Assembly: GCF_014490035.1 (NCBI RefSeq)
Contig: NZ_CP061008.1
Coordinates: 4,030,001-4,094,000 of the forward strand
Direction: 5' to 3'
DNA: 64,000 nt
Source: Achromobacter xylosoxidans
GTDB taxonomy: Bacteria > Pseudomonadota > Gammaproteobacteria > Burkholderiales > Burkholderiaceae_B
In this document: in pieces, positions 56,946 to 64,000 of the stretch
Position numbering within the stretch: position 1 is the first letter of the stretch
Layout of the letters: each line of letters begins with the position of its first letter
Made by a program: the position numbers and the translations under genes
Notes under the pieces: generated by a model
Database searches by the model: none
The model's input: the letters and a program-made list of their open reading frames with translations, nothing else
Told to the model about the DNA's origin: nothing

Positions 56946-57860
56946 TCAGCCGCCCGAGAACGCCGGCAGGCGTTGTTCGATGCGCCGCATGACCTCATTG
57001 GCGGCGGACGACAGCGGCCTTCCCAGCCGCAGGAGCGCCTGGCATTCGGGCGCGCTCAGGATGGGATGCGCGATCGGAATCGCCACCAGTTCGCCGCTGG
57101 CCAGCTCATGATGCACGCCCAGGTTCGGCATCAGCGTCACGCCGGCCCCCGTCATTGCGTACTGCTTCAGTACGCGCAGCGAATTGGTGGTGAGGCTGGG
57201 CGTCAGGTGGATGCGCTCGGTGAATTCCAGCAGGTCCACCGCCTGGCGCAGCCCGTAGGGCGCGGACATCAGCGCGAAGGGATACGGCATGATGTCGGCG
57301 ATGGTCAGCGGCCCTGGACGCGAGGCCAAGGCGTGGCCGCGCCCCGCCAGCAGGCAGACCGGATGCTTGCGGCTGGCGCGGCAGCGCAGCCGCGGGTCCA
57401 CCGGCGGGTTGTAGGCCAGCCCGATGTGGGCCGCGTCCGAAGCCACCGCCTCGACCACCTCGTTGACCGAACCGACGTTGACGCTGATGTTGATCTGCGG
57501 ATATTCGATGCAGAACGGTCCGACCACGTGCTCCATCAAGCCGTCGATGAAGCCTTCGCTGATCATCAGCTGCACGTTGCCGCGCTGCATGCCGCGCAAT
57601 TCCTGCAGGCGCGCGTTCAGGTGTTCCTGCTGGGCGCGGCAGCCGCGGTGGTACTCCAGCAGCATGTCGGCGGCCTCGGTGGGCGTCAGTCCGCGCGAGC
57701 GCCGCTCGAACAGTTGCACGCCCAGCTCCTTTTCCAGCACCTGGATCTGCCGGCTGATGACCGAGGCCGCCGTATCCAGCTTGTCGGCCGCGCCCCGTAT
57801 CGAGCCGCAGGCCATGACCTCGTTGAAGTACTTCAGGCGGACCTGGCTGATTTCCTGCAT
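56946..57860 (-). CDS. LysR-family regulator
   Basis: A 304-residue regulator: helix-turn-helix (VRLKYFNEVMACGSIRGAADKLDTAASVISRQIQVLEKELG) and effector domain (about 90-295). ATG 57860 is chosen because AGGA lies nine bases before it. It is divergent from an anion:cation symporter and an M81 peptidase gene, and the gap contains two clean inverted repeats. The likely effector is the imported compound or its breakdown product. Confidence 0.87.
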   Translation of the reverse strand: MQEISQVRLKYFNEVMACGSIRGAADKLDTAASVISRQIQVLEKELGVQLFERRSRGLTPTEAADMLLEYHRGCRAQQEHLNARLQELRGMQRGNVQLMISEGFIDGLMEHVVGPFCIEYPQINISVNVGSVNEVVEAVASDAAHIGLAYNPPVDPRLRCRASRKHPVCLLAGRGHALASRPGPLTIADIMPYPFALMSAPYGLRQAVDLLEFTERIHLTPSLTTNSLRVLKQYAMTGAGVTLMPNLGVHHELASGELVAIPIAHPILSAPECQALLRLGRPLSSAANEVMRRIEQRLPAFSGG

Positions 57861-57910
57861 ATCCCGCATTCCTGGGGCGCTAGGCCGCGCCAGTTGAAAG
57901 TGATTCGAAT

Positions 57911-57938
57911 GTTGCCCATAGGGCAACGATAATTTATC
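57911..57938. promoter_or_regulatory. Two adjacent operator-like repeats, LysR/MFS gap
   Basis: GTTGCCC-N3-GGGCAAC (57911-57927) directly followed by GATAA-N1-TTATC (57928-57938). Both are perfect and lie between the divergent lysR (57860) and MFS (58054) starts. Likely LysR recognition and activation sites. Confidence 0.55.
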
Positions 57939-58053
57939 ACCCCGGTCATTGTTCGGAACGCCGCAGTCTTCCAATATGGCGGCCCGGAAGCCATGAGGAT
58001 TCCGGCCCAACCCCAGCCACCGCGGGCGCCAGACCCGCGCGAGGAGACATGCA

Positions 58054-59355
58054 ATGCCCCATCCGACCACGCCGGGCGCGGACCCGCGCCTGGCCCCGCT
58101 CTATCGCAAGATCACGTGGCGCCTGCTGCCCTTCTTGCTGCTCTGTTACGTCTTTGCCTACCTGGACCGCATCAACATCGGCTTCGCCAAGCTGCAGATG
58201 CAACAGGACATCGGCATCTCCGACGCCGTCTACGGCCTGGGCGCCGGCATCTTCTTCCTGGGCTACGTCATCTTCGAAGTGCCCAGCAACCTGTTGCTGA
58301 CCCGCATCGGCGCGCGCCGCACGATCAGCCGCATCATGGTGCTGTGGGGCCTGACCTCCGCCTCGATGCTGTTCGTGCAGGGCGAATGGAGCTTCTACAT
58401 CCTGCGCTTCATGCTGGGCGTGTTCGAAGCCGGCTTCGCGCCCGGCATGATCTTCTACCTGACCTACTGGTATTCGCAGTCGCGCATGGCCGGCGTCATG
58501 GCGGTGGTGATGCTGGCCGGCCCCATCGGCGGCATCGTCGGCGGTCCGGTATCCGCCTGGATCATGACCGCGTTCTCGGGCGCGCACGGCCTGGACGGCT
58601 GGCAATGGATGTTCCTGCTGGAAGGCCTGCCCTGCGTGCTGCTGGGCGTGATCGCCTACCGCTACCTGGACGACAAACCCGCCGAGGCCAAATGGCTCAG
58701 CGCCGACGAAAAGGCGCTGCTGGCCGCCGACCTGGAAACCCGCGGCGCGCAGCAGAAGCATGCCTTCAAGCAGGTGCTGCGCGATCCCGCCATCTACCGC
58801 ATGGCGTTGACGTACTTCTGCCTGATTTGCGGCATCTATGCCGTCAGCTTCTGGCTGCCCACGCTGCTCAAGCTGGCCGGCGTGCAGGACACTATGGAAA
58901 TCGGCCTGTATTCCGCCGTTCCGTACATCGCGGCGGCCGCCTTCATGCTGTGGTTCGCGCGCAGCTCGGACCGCATGCAGGAACGGCGCTGGCACACCCT
59001 GGTGCCCGCCCTGCTGGCCGGCGTGTCGCTCTGCATCGCCACCGCCGCGCCGACGCAATTCGCGCTATCCCTGACGGCCATCACGCTCGCCACGGGCTTC
59101 ATGTGGGCCTCGTACACGGTATTCTGGGCGATTCCTTCGCAGTACCTCAAAGGAGAGGCAGCAGCCGGCGGCATCGCCCTCATCAACAGCATCGGCCTGC
59201 TCGGCGGCTTCCTTAGCCCGTCCATCATCGGCTGGTCCAAGGAAGCCACCGGCACGCTGGCTGGCGGCCTGTACGTGATTTCCGCCTTGCTGGTGGCAGG
59301 CGCCCTGCTCCTGCTGGTGAACCGTCCGCCCCGTTCCGCGCCCGCCCGCGCCTGA
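58054..59355 (+). CDS. MFS transporter, anion:cation symporter family
   Basis: A 433-residue, 12-helix importer. YLDRINIGFAKLQMQQDIGISDAVYGLGAGIFFLGYVIFEVPSNLLLTRIGARR is the characteristic ACS-family N-terminus (phthalate, tartrate, glucarate and related organic anions). It lies 23 bases upstream of the M81 peptidase gene and divergent from LysR, so it probably imports the substrate or precursor of that enzyme. Substrate cannot be read from sequence. Confidence 0.9.
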   Translation: MPHPTTPGADPRLAPLYRKITWRLLPFLLLCYVFAYLDRINIGFAKLQMQQDIGISDAVYGLGAGIFFLGYVIFEVPSNLLLTRIGARRTISRIMVLWGLTSASMLFVQGEWSFYILRFMLGVFEAGFAPGMIFYLTYWYSQSRMAGVMAVVMLAGPIGGIVGGPVSAWIMTAFSGAHGLDGWQWMFLLEGLPCVLLGVIAYRYLDDKPAEAKWLSADEKALLAADLETRGAQQKHAFKQVLRDPAIYRMALTYFCLICGIYAVSFWLPTLLKLAGVQDTMEIGLYSAVPYIAAAAFMLWFARSSDRMQERRWHTLVPALLAGVSLCIATAAPTQFALSLTAITLATGFMWASYTVFWAIPSQYLKGEAAAGGIALINSIGLLGGFLSPSIIGWSKEATGTLAGGLYVISALLVAGALLLLVNRPPRSAPARA

Positions 59356-59378
59356 AGTCCAACTCACAGGAAACGATC

Positions 59379-60872
59379 ATGCATATTCTGGTTGCTGGCT
59401 TCCAGCACGAAACCAACACCTTCGCGCCGTCGCTCGCCGCCTACGACAACTTCGTGCGCGGCGAAGGCTTCCCCGCCATGGTGCGCGGCAAGGACATGCT
59501 GGCGCTGCGCGAGGTCAACATCCCCGCCGGCGGCTTCATCAACGCGATGACCGCCCAGGGCCACACCATGGAAACCGTGATCTGGGCCGGCGCCAGCCCG
59601 TCCGCGCACGTGACGCGCGACGCCTACGAACGGATCGCCGGCGAAATCCTGGACGCCGCCCGCAAGGGCGCCTATGACGCCGTCTATCTGGACCTGCACG
59701 GCGCCATGGTGGCCGAGCACCTCGATGACGGCGAAGGCGAACTGCTGGCACGCATGCGCCAGATCGTCGGCCCGACGGTGCCGGTAGTCGCCAGCCTGGA
59801 CCTGCACGCCAACGTGACCGCGCAGATGCTGCATGAAGCCGACGGCCTGGCCGCGTTCCGCACCTACCCGCACGTGGACATGGCGGATACCGGCGTGCAC
59901 GCGGCGCGCCTGCTGCTGGCCCGCATCGCGGCCGGCGGCAACTGGCACCGCAGCGAGCGCCGCCTGCCCTTCCTGATTCCCATCAACGGCATGTGCACGA
60001 TGCTGCAGCCCTCGCAAGGCGTGTACGAGCTGCTGGAACGCCTGGAGCGGACGCCCGGCGTGACCTCCATCTCGTTCGCGCCGGGTTTTCCGGCGGCCGA
60101 CTTCCCCGAGTGCGGCCCGGTGATCTGGGCCTACGGCACCGATGCGGCAGCCGTCGAAAGCGTGACCGAAACCCTGTACCAGCGCGTGCTGGAACTGGAG
60201 CCGCAATGGTCGCCCGACTTCCTCGAACCGTCCGAGGCCGTGCGCCGTGCGCAGGCCCTGGCGGCGGGCGCGTCGCGCCCGGTGGTCATCGCCGACACGC
60301 AGGACAATCCGGGCGCGGGCGGCGACGCCAACACCACCGGCATGCTGCGTGCGCTGGTTCAGGCCGACGCCCAGAATGCGGCGCTGGGACTGTTCTACGA
60401 CCCCGAGGCGGTGCGCCAGGCCACGGCGGCCGGCGTCGGCGGCAAGGTCCGGCTGAGCCTGGGCGGCCAATCCGGCGTGGCAGGCGATTCGGCTTTCGAA
60501 GGCGAATTCGTGGTCGAAACCCTGTCGCCCGGCAAGCTGCGCTTTGACGGACCGATGATGAACGGCATGGACGTGGACCTGGAAGCCGTGGCCGGCCTGC
60601 GGATCGGCGGCGTGCGGGTGGTGGTCAGCGCCACCAAGTCGCAGATGCTGGACCGCAACCTGTTCCGCGTCGGCGGCGTGCAGCCCGAGGAGATGGCGAT
60701 ACTGGTGGTGAAGAGTTCCGTGCACTTCCGTGCGGACTTCCAGCCCATCGCCCACGAAGTGCTGGTGGCCAAGGCGCCCGGCCCGATGCAGGCCGACCCG
60801 GCCGACCTGCCCTGGACCCGGCTGCAGCCCGGCATCCGCGTGCGCCCGCAAGGCAAGCCGTTCTCTGACTGA
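59379..60872 (+). CDS. M81-family metallopeptidase (MlrC-like)
   Basis: Zinc hydrolase related to microcystinase C, 497 residues. HILVAGFQHETNTFAPSLAAYDNF is the M81 N-terminus with the first His/Glu pair; YLDLHGAMVAEHLDDGEGELL carries the next ligand Asp/His; LDLHANVTAQML, TYPHVDMADTG and the C-terminal ADTQDNPGAGGDANTT and FRVGGVQPEEM motifs follow. In most Alcaligenaceae copies the role is unknown, and natural substrates other than linear microcystin peptides are likely. It forms an operon with the upstream symporter and ends in a good terminator. Confidence 0.9.
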   Translation: MHILVAGFQHETNTFAPSLAAYDNFVRGEGFPAMVRGKDMLALREVNIPAGGFINAMTAQGHTMETVIWAGASPSAHVTRDAYERIAGEILDAARKGAYDAVYLDLHGAMVAEHLDDGEGELLARMRQIVGPTVPVVASLDLHANVTAQMLHEADGLAAFRTYPHVDMADTGVHAARLLLARIAAGGNWHRSERRLPFLIPINGMCTMLQPSQGVYELLERLERTPGVTSISFAPGFPAADFPECGPVIWAYGTDAAAVESVTETLYQRVLELEPQWSPDFLEPSEAVRRAQALAAGASRPVVIADTQDNPGAGGDANTTGMLRALVQADAQNAALGLFYDPEAVRQATAAGVGGKVRLSLGGQSGVAGDSAFEGEFVVETLSPGKLRFDGPMMNGMDVDLEAVAGLRIGGVRVVVSATKSQMLDRNLFRVGGVQPEEMAILVVKSSVHFRADFQPIAHEVLVAKAPGPMQADPADLPWTRLQPGIRVRPQGKPFSD

Positions 60873-60880
60873 GCCCCCCC

Positions 60881-60910
60881 ACCCCGCCGCCAGCCGGCGG
60901 GGTTTGCTTT
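60881..60910 (+). terminator. Terminator after the M81 peptidase gene
   Basis: Stem CCCCGCCG/CGGCGGGG (60882-60889 and 60895-60902) followed by TTTGCTTT, ten bases after the stop. Confidence 0.8.
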
Positions 60911-60937
60911 CGCGCGACGCAGTGGCAGACTGGAGGC

Positions 60938-61459
60938 ATGAAAAAGCTCCACACGCTCGCCTATCCGCGCCTCAGCGCGCCGGACTCCGCGTTCATCGAG
61001 GAGTGCCGGCGCCAGCATGACGGCCAGCATCCGCTGGTGCAAGCGCACTTCACCATGGCATTCGGCTGCGCGGGCATCGACGAACAGGCCTACCAGCAGC
61101 ACCTCGAAGAAGTCGCCGGCCTGCACGGCCCGATAGACTTCGTATGCCGCTACGCCATGCTGGGCGCCGACCCCGCGCACGCTTATGCGTACCTGGTTCC
61201 CGATGAAGGCCACAGCCAGCTGTCGCGCCTGCATGACGCCCTGTACCGCCAGGTGCTGGCGCCGACCTTGCGCCTGGACATTCCTTATGTGCCGCACATC
61301 ACCATGGGGTCGTCCACCAATCGCGCACTGATGAAATCGCTGTGCGACGAACTCAACCGCAACGGACTCGAAATCCGCGGCACGGTCGACAGGTTGACGA
61401 TGGCCGTCCTGGAAAATGGCGTGCTGACCGATCTGACTTCGGCCCGGCTTTCCGGCTGA
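60938..61459 (+). CDS. 2H phosphoesterase / 2'-5' RNA ligase-like protein
   Basis: A 173-residue protein with the two HxT motifs of the 2H superfamily: HFT (AHFTMAFG, about residue 37) and HIT (PHITMGSS, about residue 122). These form a paired catalytic site acting on 2',3'-cyclic phosphates or 2'-5' bonds in RNA or nucleotides. No other domain is seen. It is a single gene, after a terminator and convergent with the riboflavin synthase gene. Physiological substrate unknown. Confidence 0.8.
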   Translation: MKKLHTLAYPRLSAPDSAFIEECRRQHDGQHPLVQAHFTMAFGCAGIDEQAYQQHLEEVAGLHGPIDFVCRYAMLGADPAHAYAYLVPDEGHSQLSRLHDALYRQVLAPTLRLDIPYVPHITMGSSTNRALMKSLCDELNRNGLEIRGTVDRLTMAVLENGVLTDLTSARLSG

Positions 61460-61492
61460 GGGGCCAGGCGCGGCCTGCCCCGCCCCCGCTCA

Positions 61493-62197
61493 CTACTTCA
61501 GCTTGCCCTGCGGACTGACGAAGTCTTCCAGCGTCAGGCCCTTTTCCTTCAGGATGGCTTCCAGCAGCGGCTGCAGCCTGCCCAGGCTTTCCTGCACGGT
61601 TTCGCGCACGGTATCGACCACCACCTGGGTGCTGCGTTCGATTTCGATGTTGACGAAATCGCCCACCTGCTTGTCCTCGAACACCGTCATGCGGCGGGTT
61701 TCCGGAATCAGCCAGACCTCGAACCAGCCCTCGGCGCGATTGACTTCCGATACGGTCAGGCTGGCGCCGTTGATGGCGATATAGCCCTTGGCGAAGACAT
61801 ACTTGCGGAAAGCCTCGGGGATGCTGAAGCGCATCAGACGGTTGGTGTCGGACGACTTCACCATCACCACTTCAGAGGTGAAGTCCACGTGCCCGGACAA
61901 AGGATGGCCGCCGATCTCGGCGCCATCCTTGGCGGCCCGCTCGACGTTGGCGCGGTCGCCCTCCTGGTAGCTGCCCAGGGTGGTGATGGCCAGGCTTTGC
62001 AGCATGACGTCGAAAGTCGCCTGGTTCTCGGACAGGATTTCCGTGACGGTCAGGCAGACGCCATCGGTGGACACGCTGGCGCCGATGGCCAGGTCCACGC
62101 AAAAACCAGGGGGGAAATCCAGCGTGAAAGTGCGCAGGCCTTCGCGATCCGCGATCTTGGCGATCTTCGCGGTGCCTTGAACAATACCGGTGAACAT
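61493..62197 (-). CDS. ribE: Riboflavin synthase alpha subunit
   Basis: Dismutates two 6,7-dimethyl-8-ribityllumazine into riboflavin and a pyrimidinedione. The 234-residue protein has two lumazine-binding barrels: MFTGIVQGTAKIAKI with GVCLTVTEI and IGGHPLSGHVD (first), and GYIAINGASLTVSEV with IEIERSTQVVVDTV (second). The C-terminus (about 205-234) is roughly 20 residues longer than the E. coli enzyme. ATG 62197 gives the canonical N-terminus. It is a stand-alone gene, not with ribD/ribBA/ribH, so it may be a second copy. Confidence 0.92.
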   Translation of the reverse strand: MFTGIVQGTAKIAKIADREGLRTFTLDFPPGFCVDLAIGASVSTDGVCLTVTEILSENQATFDVMLQSLAITTLGSYQEGDRANVERAAKDGAEIGGHPLSGHVDFTSEVVMVKSSDTNRLMRFSIPEAFRKYVFAKGYIAINGASLTVSEVNRAEGWFEVWLIPETRRMTVFEDKQVGDFVNIEIERSTQVVVDTVRETVQESLGRLQPLLEAILKEKGLTLEDFVSPQGKLK

Positions 62198-62287
62198 ACG
62201 GATCCTGAATGCGGGGCCGGGCCCCTGAAGCAAAACATCAACGTTAACCGATATTTTGCCAGGGGTCGGACTGCCCGCAAGCCAGGA

Positions 62288-63721
62288 TCAGTGGCGGATG
62301 GCGATCGTCTTCAGGGTGGTGAAGCCGTACAGCGCTTCAAAGCCCTTCTCGCGGCCGTAGCCCGATTGGCGCGAACCGCCGAAGGGCAGCTCCACGCCGC
62401 CGCCGGCGCCGTAATTGTTGATGAACACCTGACCGGCGCGCAGCTTGCGCGCCAGACGCAGCTGGCGGCCGCCGTCGCGGGTCCAGACGCCGGCCACCAG
62501 GCCATACAGCGTGCCATTGGCGATTTCCAGCGCCTCTTCCTCGGTGTCGAACACCATGGCGGCCAGCACCGGACCGAAGACTTCTTCCTGCGCCAGGCGG
62601 CTGTTGGGCGGCACGTCGCGGAACAGTACGGGCGGCTGGTAGAAACCGGCCTCGGGCGTGCCTTCCTTCAACTTGCCGCGGGCGGCGACCTTCATGCCTT
62701 CGGCCTCGGCTTCAGCCAGGAAGCCGCGCACGCGGTCCTGCTGGCGCGCGTTGATCAGCGGCCCCACGTCCAGGTCGGCCGCGGCCGGACCGGTGACGGT
62801 GGCCGAAAACGCGTCGGACAGGCGCTTGAGCACCGTTTCGTACACGCCGCGCTGGATCAGCACGCGGCTGCCGGCCGAGCAGGTCTGGCCCGCGTTCTGG
62901 ATGATGGCCGCCAGCAGCACCGGCATGGCGGCGTCCAGGTCGGCGTCGTCGAACACGATCTGGGGCGACTTGCCGCCCAGTTCCAGCGTGACCGGCACAT
63001 GGTTCTCGGCGGCGGCATGCGCCACCATCTTGCCCGTCTGCGGCGAACCGGTGAACGAGATATGGTCGATGCCCGGGTGGGCGGACAGCGCCGCGCCGGC
63101 TTCATGGCCATAACCCGTGCAGATGTTCAGCGCGCCGGCCGGCAGGCCGACTTCGGCGGCGATCTCCGCCAGCTTCAGGAGCGACAGGCAGGCGTCTTCC
63201 GCCGGCTTGACCACGCAGGCGTTGCCGGCGGCCAGAGCCGCGCCCACGCTGCGGCCGAAGATCTGCAGCGGGTAGTTCCAGGGCACGATGTGGCCGGTGA
63301 CGCCGTGCGCTTCGCGCACCGTCAGCACGGTGAAGCCCGGGGTGTAGGGAATGGTCTCGCCATGCAGCTTGTCGACCGCGCCGGCATAGAACTCGAAGTA
63401 GCGCGCCACGGCGGCGGCGTCGGCGCGTGCCTGCTTGATGGGCTTGCCGGTGTCGGCCGATTCCAGCTGTGCCAGTTCTTCCTGGCGGTCCAGCAGCGCG
63501 AAGGCGATGCGCATCAGCAGGCGGCTGCGCGCGGCGGGCGCCATCTGGCCCCACTCCCCTTCGAAAGCCTCGCGCGCCGCGGTCACCGCGCGATCCACGT
63601 CCGCGGCGCCCGAGCGCGCGATCGCCTCGAAGGGCTTGCCATCGGACGGGTTCAGGACGGGAATGGTTTCACCGGTGGCGGCTGCCACCCATTGGTTGGC
63701 GATAAAGTTCTTCTGAGTCAC
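62288..63721 (-). CDS. NAD(P)-dependent aldehyde dehydrogenase
   Basis: Oxidises an aldehyde to the acid; 477 residues, the family norm. Catalytic Cys in NAGQTCSAGSR, general base Glu in VTLELGGKSPQIV, cofactor loop FTGSPQTGKMV and PWNYPLQIFGRSVGAALAAGN. The C-terminal PFGGSRQSGYGREKG is typical of betaine/gamma-aminobutyraldehyde-type ALDHs. No ATG precedes the family N-terminus; GTG 63721 gives VTQKNFIANQWV and is the likely start, with weak RBS. The substrate is not determined. Divergent from the gene starting at 63971. Confidence 0.88.
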   Translation of the reverse strand: MTQKNFIANQWVAAATGETIPVLNPSDGKPFEAIARSGAADVDRAVTAAREAFEGEWGQMAPAARSRLLMRIAFALLDRQEELAQLESADTGKPIKQARADAAAVARYFEFYAGAVDKLHGETIPYTPGFTVLTVREAHGVTGHIVPWNYPLQIFGRSVGAALAAGNACVVKPAEDACLSLLKLAEIAAEVGLPAGALNICTGYGHEAGAALSAHPGIDHISFTGSPQTGKMVAHAAAENHVPVTLELGGKSPQIVFDDADLDAAMPVLLAAIIQNAGQTCSAGSRVLIQRGVYETVLKRLSDAFSATVTGPAAADLDVGPLINARQQDRVRGFLAEAEAEGMKVAARGKLKEGTPEAGFYQPPVLFRDVPPNSRLAQEEVFGPVLAAMVFDTEEEALEIANGTLYGLVAGVWTRDGGRQLRLARKLRAGQVFINNYGAGGGVELPFGGSRQSGYGREKGFEALYGFTTLKTIAIRH

Positions 63722-63826
63722 GATGTGCGGAGTAAAGTAGCGGCCGGACGGCCGGTTGCGGGGATATGGCGTCGCGCGCGGATTGCGTTTTGGTTTCGGG
63801 TCAAGGTACGGGAGCGGCCCGCAACT

Positions 63827-63843
63827 TGTCAATTGAATTGACA
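63827..63843. promoter_or_regulatory. Operator-like palindrome upstream of the ALDH gene
   Basis: TGTCAATTGAATTGACA, perfect eight-base arms around one G, 106 bases before the ALDH start. It shares the TGTCA/TGACA half-site with the repeat at 63925-63943. Confidence 0.55.
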
Positions 63844-63859
63844 GCTTTTGTCCCAAGAG

Positions 63860-63875
63860 TCAGGATATTTCCTGA
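63860..63875. promoter_or_regulatory. Second palindrome in the ALDH divergent region
   Basis: TCAGGA-N4-TCCTGA, perfect six-base arms, between the two TGTCA repeats. It may bind another factor or form part of a divergent promoter. Confidence 0.4.
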
Positions 63876-63924
63876 TCACCTCGGGTAATCCCTAATAATT
63901 CAGCGGCTTAACGCCACCCCGGAT

Positions 63925-63943
63925 TTGTCATGGTGACTGACAA
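63925..63943. promoter_or_regulatory. TTGTCA/TGACAA inverted repeat
   Basis: TTGTCA-N7-TGACAA, 27 bases before the gene starting at 63971. Same half-site as at 63827-63843 but wider spacing, as expected for two sites of one regulator. Confidence 0.45.
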
Positions 63944-63970
63944 GCCCGGCAATGCATGTAGGAATGACGA

Positions 63971-64000
63971 TGAGCAATGTGCGGGATCCACAGCTGGAAT
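63971..64000 (+). CDS. Start of an unknown gene, cut by the window edge
   Basis: ATG 63971 (MSNVRDPQLE) follows AGGA by six bases and remains open to the end of the window. Ten residues are too few to assign a family. An in-frame ATG at 63965 is an alternative start. Its divergent position opposite the ALDH gene, with three repeats between, suggests a regulator or an aldehyde-pathway gene. Confidence 0.4.

Noticed and set aside
62198..62287. FMN riboswitch upstream of ribE
   Set aside because: Only 90 bases separate ribE from the ALDH gene end, and none of the conserved FMN element blocks is recognisable.
63860..63875. Attachment site or IS end
   Set aside because: A short palindrome in a divergent promoter region with no transposase, integrase or direct repeats nearby.

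Overview
The window is high-GC DNA from a beta-proteobacterium. Gene content, codon use and neighbour pairs such as nadE-glnB point to the Alcaligenaceae, most likely Achromobacter or a close relative of Bordetella. This is inferred from gene content only; no rRNA or species marker is present. It reads as ordinary chromosome with several accessory catabolic and stress modules, and I see no IS element, prophage or CRISPR array.

Layout. 1-0.4 kb: start of an exported PhoX-like phosphatase. 0.5-11.8 kb: a type II secretion system in three transcription units, gspCGHIJKLMN (+), gspDE (-) and gspF (+), with an orphan Phd/YefM-type antitoxin between gspN and gspE; no prepilin peptidase gene is in the window. 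11.9-17.5 kb: housekeeping genes glnB, nadE, an MscS-type channel and argH. 17.5-19.7 kb: a divergent LysR/MFS pair. 19.8-29.0 kb: a catabolic cluster (LuxR-type regulator; FAD monooxygenase, small DUF2783-like protein, VOC-type dioxygenase, MBL-fold protein, FAH-family hydrolase, maleylacetoacetate isomerase-like GST, MHS transporter, class I fumarase) that looks like a peripheral aromatic pathway ending in fumarate. 29.1-30.9 kb: the two subunits of a 2-aminophenol 1,6-dioxygenase-type LigB enzyme. 31.3-33.3 kb: an exported protein with a phosphohistidine domain followed by an ATP-grasp domain, the order found in plant glucan water dikinases. 33.4-38.4 kb: a branched-chain 2-oxoacid dehydrogenase operon. 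39.2-41.6 kb: an AraC/MFS pair of lower GC that looks inserted. 41.6-46.2 kb: nitroreductase and a GntR-controlled CoA-transferase/hydratase/Bug operon. 46.4-49.4 kb: MerR plus a Cd/Zn/Pb P-type ATPase. 49.4-56.2 kb: an RNA-repair locus (rtcA, an RlaP-type nucleotidyltransferase, rtcB, a Y-RNA-like non-coding segment, a Ro60/Rsr protein, and the divergent sigma-54 activator rtcR). 56.3-64.0 kb: speG-like acetyltransferase, LysR/MFS/M81 peptidase cassette, 2H phosphoesterase, riboflavin synthase, aldehyde dehydrogenase, and the start of one more gene.

Most notable. (1) The RNA-repair operon, with an intergenic RNA that carries a tRNA-like T-arm and a putative Ro-binding stem, a sigma-54 promoter and an IHF-like site. 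(2) The 20.8-29.0 kb catabolic cluster, whose MBL protein has lost all three site-2 metal ligands but keeps site 1. (3) The exported water-dikinase-like protein. Several divergent regulator/target pairs have clean inverted repeats between them, listed as candidate operators.
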